Below are positions 1 to 6,223 of a stretch of DNA of 10,650 nucleotides, piece by piece. A program made the position numbers and the translations under genes. Position 1 is the stretch's first letter. Each line of letters starts with the position of its first letter. The notes under the pieces were generated by a model. That model worked only from the letters and a program-made list of their open reading frames with translations. It did no database searches and was not told the origin of the DNA. The stretch is from Thermodesulfovibrionia bacterium (lineage in GTDB: Bacteria; Nitrospirota; Thermodesulfovibrionia; UBA6902), in NCBI GenBank assembly GCA_947258735.1, contig CAMYJJ010000085.1, positions 1 through 10,650 of the forward strand, written 5' to 3'.

Positions 1-1845
1 CTGTGCGTATTTATAGGAATCAGCCATCTGCTCTTTCTGCTGATGCCTGAGCACCTTGAAGATATTTGCTATCACGATATTTACCCACAGCTGTACATTG
101 CTGGTTTTTTTCCTCTGTGTCTGGATTGTGGAAATATCCTGAGCAAAAAGGGCATCAAGCGTGACATCGAGAGACTCCCGTATCTCTTTGAGAAGATGCC
201 CAATTTGGTTGAAGGTAATGGCAAGGGCTGCAGATGCGTCTGTCACGCTATCCAGGTTAAAAACCTCTTCCTCCTCCTTCTCCTGTGCGCGTCTGCTGTG
301 TGCACGATGGGTCCTGAAGATAACAAGACCACAGAATATCAGAAGAAGCATCACTCCAACAGCTTCAAATGAATGGATAAAGTAAGCAAAGATGAATGCT
401 ACTGAAAATGCGATCAATGCGGTCATGAACCAGCCGCCTATAACCGTCATCACACCTGTTACACGGTATACAGCTGTCTCACTGCCCCATGCACGGTCTG
501 AAAATGATGTGCCCATGGACACCATAAATGTAACGTATGTTGTTGAGAGGGGGAGTTTCATGGAAGTGGCGAATGAAATAACGATGGATGCCACCATGAG
601 ATTAACAGACGCCCTGATCAGGTCAAATGACTGCTGCCCGTCTTTATCTGCAGGAACATACCTGCTCTGGTCCATCCGGTTGTCAACAAACCTGCGGACC
701 GGCATAGGAATCAGCCCCTTGGAATTGGTAAAGAAGGAGCCTACAAGCCTAACTATGACACGTGAGAGTTTTGTTGACTCAAACGACTCTATCCCTTCAT
801 GCTGCTGGCCAAGTCCAAGCTCCGTAGCTGAGACAGACCTGGCCTTCCGGGAAAACCAGAGGGTCAGGACCATTATGAATCCGGCAATCAGGAGCAGGTA
901 TGTCTCTGAGGGGACCTTTTTGCTCAATGCATCCATTGTGATGTTAAGCGGGTCTGCTGAGGCAGCTGCTATCTTGTAAGAGTGGAGACCTGCCAGCGGT
1001 ACACCAATAAAATTAACGAGGTCATTGGCTGCAAAGGCAAGAGCCAGGGCAAAGGTGCCTGTTAGTATGATCGGTTTCAGAATATTAACTTTAAAAAAGG
1101 TCATCAATACCTGCAGGAGCACGGTAGATGCGATAAAGACCATGAGCAAAATGGTCACTGCATTTGTCTTGATGGCGGCATAGGTATCAGGCGTGATAAA
1201 AGACACCCCTTTTGCACCTTTAATAAGGATAAAGAAGACTATCGATGCAAGGGCCACGCCTCCCCACAACGCGCCGTAACGTTTGATGGTCCTGCTGTAA
1301 TCAAAGGTGAAGATGATACGGCTGATGAACTGGGCAATCGCTCCGAACAGAAAAGCAAATATGACAGACAGGAGAATCCCCATGATGATCATCATGGCCT
1401 TTGAAGTGTTAATGTATTCACTCAGGCTGGCCATGCTGTCGCCTGCTTCCAGTATTTTGATCACTGACATGGCAACCGCTGCTCCCAAAAGCTCAAACAC
1501 AATAGAGACGGTTGTTGATGTGGGCAGTCCAAAGGTGTTGAACATATCAAGCAGGAGAATGTCCGTCAGCATTACAGCAAGGAAGATGGTAATGAGTTCA
1601 GGCATCGTGAATAAATGCGGATGGAAGATGCCTTTACGTGCCACCTCCATCATGCCGCTTGAAAAGGTCACGCCGGCGATGATTCCAAGGCTCGCCACTA
1701 TCATTATTACGTAGCGCGGTGCGACACGGGAACCGAGTGATGAGTTGAGAAAGTTGGCAGCGTCGTTGCTGATACCTACCATGAGATCAAATACAGCGCA
1801 GAAGAGCAGTATGCCGACCGCTACAACAAAGATCTCGATGCTCAT
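1..1845 (-). CDS. PiT-family inorganic phosphate transporter with C-terminal PhoU-like region (3' partial)
   Basis: Inner-membrane permease expected to import inorganic phosphate, coupled to H+ or Na+ as in the PiT family. The frame is open from ATG at 1845 to the window edge, giving 615 codons without the C-terminus. Both halves of the PiT internal duplication are visible: GISNDAANF at residues 24-32 with GLPTSTT at 106-112, and AANDLVN at 272-278 with PLSTTY at 432-437. Long hydrophobic segments occur throughout residues 1 to about 513. A charged stretch (EKEEEE, 522-527) follows the last membrane helix, and residues from about 529 onward look like a soluble helical PhoU-type domain. E. coli PitA has about 500 residues and no such tail; longer PiT proteins with PhoU-like tails are known in other phyla. 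No good Shine-Dalgarno precedes the ATG, but the N-terminus fits the family. No Pho box was recognised upstream. Confidence is high for the family and moderate for the PhoU-like tail. Confidence 0.93.
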   Translation of the reverse strand, partial: MSIEIFVVAVGILLFCAVFDLMVGISNDAANFLNSSLGSRVAPRYVIMIVASLGIIAGVTFSSGMMEVARKGIFHPHLFTMPELITIFLAVMLTDILLLDMFNTFGLPTSTTVSIVFELLGAAVAMSVIKILEAGDSMASLSEYINTSKAMMIIMGILLSVIFAFLFGAIAQFISRIIFTFDYSRTIKRYGALWGGVALASIVFFILIKGAKGVSFITPDTYAAIKTNAVTILLMVFIASTVLLQVLMTFFKVNILKPIILTGTFALALAFAANDLVNFIGVPLAGLHSYKIAAASADPLNITMDALSKKVPSETYLLLIAGFIMVLTLWFSRKARSVSATELGLGQQHEGIESFESTKLSRVIVRLVGSFFTNSKGLIPMPVRRFVDNRMDQSRYVPADKDGQQSFDLIRASVNLMVASIVISFATSMKLPLSTTYVTFMVSMGTSFSDRAWGSETAVYRVTGVMTVIGGWFMTALIAFSVAFIFAYFIHSFEAVGVMLLLIFCGLVIFRTHRAHSRRAQEKEEEEVFNLDSVTDASAALAITFNQIGHLLKEIRESLDVTLDALFAQDISTIQTQRKKTSNVQLWVNIVIANIFKVLRHQQKEQMADSYKYAQ

Positions 1846-2088
1846 TTATAGATAGTTAGTGAAAGTCTCATGATGAAATTGAGAGGAGTATATCATAATA
1901 GATTAAAAAAAATCATTCGGCGTGAGATTTGAATTTACGTATATGTTAAATGATAAAATCTGAGTTGTTATAGATGGTTATGGCGGTCTCAGAACTGTTT
2001 TCAAATTATTAAGTATCAGGCTATATGCAACTAATTCTCTGCGTGCTATAAGATGTACGGATGATATGTACCTGTTTTCTACAGAATA
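1846..2088. other. 243-bp intergenic region upstream of the phosphate transporter
   Basis: AT-rich spacer between the DUF1318 gene stop and the phosphate transporter start, both on the minus strand. It holds no convincing ORF. A TATACT hexamer on the minus strand (1892-1887) resembles a -10 element, but no -35 stands at the right distance. A 6-bp inverted repeat (acagaa/ttctgt, 2081-2098) overlaps the stop codon of the upstream gene and lacks a U-tract, so it is not called as a terminator. The length leaves room for a separate promoter for the transporter. Confidence 0.4.
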
Positions 2089-2709
2089 TTATTTCTGTGT
2101 CCACTCATTACCCTGATTCTGATACCACCAGCCCTTTTTTGCTTTTTTAATCCAGCTGCCGGCAAATATTTTTTTAATATCCGGAACCTTGTCCATCGAA
2201 AACTTATTTGCCTTGGCAATCTCTATGTACAAAGCCTCCCTGTCACTGTTTTCCGCAGATAAAAGACGACTAATATTGGCCTTGTCCTTTAACTTCAAGC
2301 CGCTGCCCGAACGGAGTACAAGAAGGCCATCCCGGGATATGCCCACGTTTCCGCTTTCCATAAACGGTTTGATCGACCCGGCCCTGTTCTGTATGGATTG
2401 CTTTAGTTTCCTGATTGCAGGAGTCGTAACGTTGATATCCGCTTCCTGTGCAAATGCCTCTTCAGGACCAAGCTTCGAAAAAACAACCCGTAATATATTC
2501 TTAAGACGGCTTTGCGGTTCTCCCTGCTTATTCAGCGTGTCATTATTTTCCTGTATGTTTTCCTGTTCACCCCACACTTCCTCGACTATCCTGTCCGCAG
2601 CCTTTTCAACGGCAGCAGCCGGGAAATAAATATTAATGGTTATGCACGATACTGCAAACAACAGCAGCATATACATAAATGATCTTTTCATCAATCTTAC
2701 CCTTTTCAT
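2089..2709 (-). CDS. DUF1318 lipoprotein: YnbE-like N-terminus joined to YdbL-like domain
   Basis: Predicted envelope lipoprotein of 206 residues. The first 21 residues form a lipoprotein signal (KR-rich start, hydrophobic core) ending in a lipobox-like AVSC with Cys22 as the lipidation site. The -3 Ala is less typical than Leu. The next segment (CITINIYFPAAA then a short helix ending EEVWGE, 22-48) resembles the small lipoprotein YnbE, which has ITIN after its lipid-modified region. A variable linker runs to about 90 and contains AFAQEADI, which itself looks like a signal-peptide cleavage region. Residues about 95-206 match the DUF1318/YdbL type: AENSDREALY..IAK and the ending WWYQNQGNEWTQK parallel the YdbL C-terminus. 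The gene follows the ydbH-like gene by 133 bp, in the same order as E. coli ydbH-ynbE-ydbL. AGGAGG four bases before the ATG fixes the start. Likely role: outer-membrane partner of the YdbH-like protein in lipid homeostasis (inference from homology and context). Confidence 0.88.
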   Translation of the reverse strand: MKRVRLMKRSFMYMLLLFAVSCITINIYFPAAAVEKAADRIVEEVWGEQENIQENNDTLNKQGEPQSRLKNILRVVFSKLGPEEAFAQEADINVTTPAIRKLKQSIQNRAGSIKPFMESGNVGISRDGLLVLRSGSGLKLKDKANISRLLSAENSDREALYIEIAKANKFSMDKVPDIKKIFAGSWIKKAKKGWWYQNQGNEWTQK

Positions 2710-2711
2710 AG

Positions 2712-2720
2712 CTCCTCCTG
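2712..2720 (-). promoter_or_regulatory. Strong Shine-Dalgarno of the DUF1318 lipoprotein gene
   Basis: The minus strand reads CAGGAGGAG directly before the ATG at 2709. It decides between M1 and the in-frame Met at residue 7 in favour of M1. It is much stronger than the leaders of the ydbH-like and phosphate transporter genes beside it. Confidence 0.75.
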
Positions 2721-2842
2721 ATTCATGAAATTCAAAATATGTTACAAATTATAACGTATTTCCTTTTTGACTACCATCCCTCAAAAAGATGCCTTTTTTT
2801 AAATCCTTTGCTTTTCTCTTTCCATTGTTCTCAGGTGCGTCC

Positions 2843-5743
2843 TCATTCAACGTCAGCCTGCTCGATTCTCTTCAGCCTTTTCACCATTTCCTTGAAGGAA
2901 ATATGCTGACTGAAAGTGACAATGTTCACCTTCGGCGGGAGAAGGCCGCCCTTTACAAGATATTCCTTTTCGGAATCACGCTCTATGCCCTGCAGCATAA
3001 GGTTATCGTTATTCAGGGATGCCTGAAATCCCATTTTATCATACCGGTATTTTTTAAAGAGACGGTAAATACCCCTGTCCAACAGGGAAGTTGAGGCGCC
3101 TGTTCCGAGGATAGATATTTTCCGTAGCGCCTCTACACTGACCTGCTGTTTAGTTCCTCTTTTCTTCACTGTCTCGATGAGTGTCGTGAAACTCTGCGCC
3201 TGACCATTAACAATCACAAGATTTTCTACGTTGCCCCTGAGTATGCCTGATATATGACCGAAATCAAAGGTCCGTGTCATTTCCCCGAGATCAATGCCCT
3301 CGATCTCGATACTTGATTCCAGGGACCTGATAGGACTGAATACATTATCAGCTGACAGGCCATTTACCTTCACCTGTCCGCCGAAAACCTTTGCTATAAT
3401 CTCACCTTCTGTATCAAGTTTGTTTTCTGTAATAATGGCCATTGGTATGTTACCGGTGAGACGTCCGCTGAATTCAGGCAGTTCAACCGCCCTGCTCGCT
3501 TCAGCCAGATCAATATCCCGGATATCCATGGCAAGACGAAGTGTTCTGTTCCGGCTTAACAGATCGATGAAGGAGACATCTTTCAGTGCAATCATACCTC
3601 CAAAAACCGGCAGGTTGAGATCTTCCTTAAAAATAAGATCATTATTCCAGATGGCCGGCAACAGATTAATGTCATTGAATTGCAACAAAGACCATGAATA
3701 CTTTGCAATGCTCATATTCCCATACTCTTCAGGCTGTGCAGACGGTCCTTTTTCAGGATAGGAAATATCAACAGGCATCGACAGCCGGATATCCTGTACG
3801 TTCAGACCGGGGGCTTTTGTCGTGATGTTCATGTGAGAAATCTTTATGTTACCCTGAGCAGTAAATTCCTCTGGCATACCTTTCAAGGTTATGTTCATGG
3901 AGCTTTCCCCATCGATTTCAAGAAAAGAGAGAAAAGGGAATTGCTCCTGAAATGTTTCACGCACAAAAAATTCGTACATTTCCCTGTTTGACATATTGTC
4001 GGCCTGAATCTGTGCATCGATTGACGGGACTGCTGATATTCCTGATATACTGCCTGACAGAAGAATATTTCCCATCCCGGTTATCCCTGCCTCTGCATGT
4101 GAGAGGTGAATTAGATCCCCGTCTTTTCTGTACTCGCCTATTGCTGTCATATATATGCTCTTGTCAGTAAAATCACCATAAAATTTGTTTATCAGTAATT
4201 CAAATCCGGTTGTCTCAAGCTCAGAGGAAAACTCTATCCTGTTCATGGTAACAGGGAATGCGAACCTGTGAGATATCTTCATTTCTATCCCCTCACCAAT
4301 TTTCAATTCATCGGGTGATGAAAATCCCGCTTCCGCAATATTCAGCTGAGCCGTGCCTGAGATGCGGGCTGATCCAGTTTCCAATGCATGCATGCGAAAG
4401 GAAGACCGCAATGCGCCGGTTCCATGTACTTTATATCCTTTTGTATCAATCATTCCCGGGGGGATCTTCTGCAGAAATGAATCAAGACCGAAACCGTCGT
4501 ATGCAACATGTGCTTCGATTGACACAGGAGTGCCCATATCGACTGTAACATCAGCATGGGCCCCATGTATAAAAGCAGTATGTAATGCTGTGTTCTGAAA
4601 AACTATCAGTTGCTTATCCATATCAGACTCAATGGAACTGTTGACCGAGATATCAGCATCTGAATAGACCTCTGTGCCATCTCTTGTGATAACAAGGCCT
4701 CCGGCCTTGAAACGGACACCTTCCGATTTGATCACTGCCTGTTTGTGGTTTAAACGGGGAACAGAACATGATACGTCCCGCAGCATAAAATTCAGTCCTT
4801 CACGCTGCGTATATATGCCATTGCTGATTTTCTTTATATTCATACGTATGGTTCCGAGTTTCAGGGTATCATCTTTGTACAGTACCGGGATATCGGCATC
4901 ATATGATTGAAAGGTAATGTGTCCTGCAGCAATTCTTTTGCCATACAGCGCAAGGTGGCCATTAATTTCAGGTGATCTCATCTTTCCCTGGAATGAAAAA
5001 GCTGCATGTGCAAAGCCTGATATATCAACATTCTCAAGCCATCTCATTGCCGGTCCTGAAATTATATCTCCAAGCCCGGTGATCGGTATGCGGTCAGCTT
5101 TAAATATAAGGTCTGCTGCCATGTCGTCGGAAAGTATATTATTGACTGTTCCGGTGAGTGACCATGGTTCAAACTGATCAATCTGTGCCTCGAAGGCATC
5201 TATTCTGATAGTCCTGCTGTTCCAATAAAAAAGCCCATGGGACTTTATTTTTATAGGCTTTCCTTTCAGATTAATACTGAGCTTGTCTGATGAGAAAACG
5301 ACGTCGTTTATTGTTGCTTCCAGCTTCCAGGAGATGGTAAAAGAAGAATCAGGAATGATTGATAACTCCAGATTTGTACTTATTGTCCCATACAAAGCCG
5401 CATCTTTAAGAAAGGGAAGAACATCTCCGACACGGACATTTTCAAGGTTAACGTCAGAATTATAAGCAGAGCCTTTTTGTTCATTCACGCGTGGTGCGGA
5501 ACCTGATACGTATTTCGATAGATGTGCAAATCCTCTTTCTGCTGTTCTGTTATGTATGCCAGTTGGTATGATTGAAACGTTTACAGGTTTGTTGCGCTTG
5601 ACTGTATGCATTTTATCGAATACAGGTATGAAAATATTTCCTTTGATGAAGCCGGGCCGAAAAACAATGAGGGCTGCAATAATTACGCAAATACCAAGAG
5701 CAATTTTTACACCGAATGATCGGTTATTATGAGGTTTCTCCAT
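2843..5743 (-). CDS. YdbH/AsmA-like intermembrane lipid-transport protein
   Basis: Large envelope protein of 966 residues. Residues 12-28 form one hydrophobic N-terminal anchor after a short basic, polar start. The rest is a long beta-rich region of alternating polar and hydrophobic residues without further membrane spans, as in AsmA-like proteins (TamB, YhdP, YdbH), which form a hydrophobic groove across the periplasm. The C-terminal part, about 760-966, resembles the DctA-YdbH domain: GEIIAKVFGGQVKV, then EALRKISILGTGAS, RGIYRLFKKYRYDKMGF, and a conserved-looking end VKGGLLPPKVNIVTFSQ followed by a helix. The next gene encodes a YnbE/YdbL-like lipoprotein, which supports YdbH over other AsmA-like members. 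E. coli YdbH is somewhat shorter, near 880 residues. The ATG at 5743 is the only start between an upstream in-frame stop and the anchor, although no good Shine-Dalgarno is present. Expected role: phospholipid passage between inner and outer membrane. The older label 'dicarboxylate transport' for this domain should not be taken literally. Confidence 0.85.
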   Translation of the reverse strand: MEKPHNNRSFGVKIALGICVIIAALIVFRPGFIKGNIFIPVFDKMHTVKRNKPVNVSIIPTGIHNRTAERGFAHLSKYVSGSAPRVNEQKGSAYNSDVNLENVRVGDVLPFLKDAALYGTISTNLELSIIPDSSFTISWKLEATINDVVFSSDKLSINLKGKPIKIKSHGLFYWNSRTIRIDAFEAQIDQFEPWSLTGTVNNILSDDMAADLIFKADRIPITGLGDIISGPAMRWLENVDISGFAHAAFSFQGKMRSPEINGHLALYGKRIAAGHITFQSYDADIPVLYKDDTLKLGTIRMNIKKISNGIYTQREGLNFMLRDVSCSVPRLNHKQAVIKSEGVRFKAGGLVITRDGTEVYSDADISVNSSIESDMDKQLIVFQNTALHTAFIHGAHADVTVDMGTPVSIEAHVAYDGFGLDSFLQKIPPGMIDTKGYKVHGTGALRSSFRMHALETGSARISGTAQLNIAEAGFSSPDELKIGEGIEMKISHRFAFPVTMNRIEFSSELETTGFELLINKFYGDFTDKSIYMTAIGEYRKDGDLIHLSHAEAGITGMGNILLSGSISGISAVPSIDAQIQADNMSNREMYEFFVRETFQEQFPFLSFLEIDGESSMNITLKGMPEEFTAQGNIKISHMNITTKAPGLNVQDIRLSMPVDISYPEKGPSAQPEEYGNMSIAKYSWSLLQFNDINLLPAIWNNDLIFKEDLNLPVFGGMIALKDVSFIDLLSRNRTLRLAMDIRDIDLAEASRAVELPEFSGRLTGNIPMAIITENKLDTEGEIIAKVFGGQVKVNGLSADNVFSPIRSLESSIEIEGIDLGEMTRTFDFGHISGILRGNVENLVIVNGQAQSFTTLIETVKKRGTKQQVSVEALRKISILGTGASTSLLDRGIYRLFKKYRYDKMGFQASLNNDNLMLQGIERDSEKEYLVKGGLLPPKVNIVTFSQHISFKEMVKRLKRIEQADVE

Positions 5744-5877
5744 ATAATTATAATCATAATCTGTAGGATTCCCGTTGTAAACTTAGATCATTATTGGCAG
5801 GAATACTGTATGTAGTTTGATAACGGGACGCGTTCAATAATAAAAAACCTTAAAGTTGCTGTTTCAGTTCTTCGTCG

Positions 5878-6141
5878 TTACCCCTTTTTATCTGCAGCCT
5901 TCAGTCTCCATTTAACCCCTATATAAATCCCCATGTTTACAGACAGAATTACAACAAAGGAAACGAGGGTGCCTGCCCATGGGGGGAGTGTATCGCCCTG
6001 AATGACTCCGATAACACTCAATAAAAGAATCAATACCGGACTTATGACAAACATTCCAAGCACGCCGCCGATCACAGCTCCGATGAGTAGTCCTATGATA
6101 AACGGCAGGGTTTTACTCTTTCTTTTCTTCGAATTCTTCAT
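5878..6141 (-). CDS. Small two-segment membrane protein of unknown function
   Basis: 87 residues, not recognised as a named family. A highly basic N-terminus (KNSKKRKSK, residues 2-10) is followed by a long hydrophobic stretch at about 12-47, rich in small residues (GLLIGAVIGGVLG) and interrupted by Pro35. A short polar loop with PPW follows at 48-55, then a second segment at about 56-76 and a basic tail. By the positive-inside rule both ends should be cytoplasmic. It lies between the ABC-F gene and the ydbH-like gene on the same strand, with gaps of 82 and 134 bp. A repeat-like hairpin ends 8 bp before its ATG, and no clear Shine-Dalgarno is visible there. Open length, composition and position support a real gene; function cannot be assigned. 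Confidence 0.7.
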   Translation of the reverse strand: MKNSKKRKSKTLPFIIGLLIGAVIGGVLGMFVISPVLILLLSVIGVIQGDTLPPWAGTLVSFVVILSVNMGIYIGVKWRLKAADKKG

Positions 6142-6148
6142 TATATTT

Positions 6149-6182
6149 CTGGATTCCCGATCAACAGCCCTCGAGAATGACG
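6149..6182. repeat. Half copy of the GTCAT-type inverted-repeat element
   Basis: Reads CTGGATTCCCGATC at its left end and CGAGAATGACG at its right. The arms ATTCCCGA (6153-6160) and TCGAGAAT (6171-6178) pair with one mismatch around a 10-base loop. The layout CTGGAT-A/T-CCCGAT...CG.G.ATGAC is the same as the right half of the larger element at 8220-8253, so the two are taken as one dispersed family. It lies between the ABC-F and small membrane protein genes. Confidence 0.6.
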
Positions 6183-6223
6183 CAATAAAACATAATCTTC
6201 CTCGCTATCCCCATTGCACTGCA

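Noticed and set aside
392..979. Plus-strand ORF of 195 codons, with further plus-strand frames at 43-385 and 1307-1714
   Set aside because: These are antisense to the phosphate transporter, whose minus-strand frame is open for 615 codons and carries both PiT signatures. The plus-strand products are low in family-like features.
1846..2088. Pho box upstream of the phosphate transporter
   Set aside because: No pair of CTGTCAT-like half-sites with the expected 11-bp period was found on the minus strand.
2081..2098. acagaa/ttctgt inverted repeat as a terminator after the DUF1318 gene
   Set aside because: The stem is short and AT-rich, overlaps the stop codon and has no U-tract.
2189..2629. Plus-strand ORF of 146 codons
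   Set aside because: Antisense shadow of the DUF1318 lipoprotein gene, which has a strong Shine-Dalgarno and recognisable domains.
2748..2753. TATAAT on the minus strand upstream of the DUF1318 gene as a promoter
   Set aside because: A perfect -10-like hexamer, but no reasonable -35 hexamer at 16-18 bp in an AT-rich stretch; left as a possibility only.
3294..3761. Plus-strand ORF of 155 codons, with others within 2843-5743
   Set aside because: Antisense shadows of the YdbH-like gene; no ribosome binding sites or recognisable domains.
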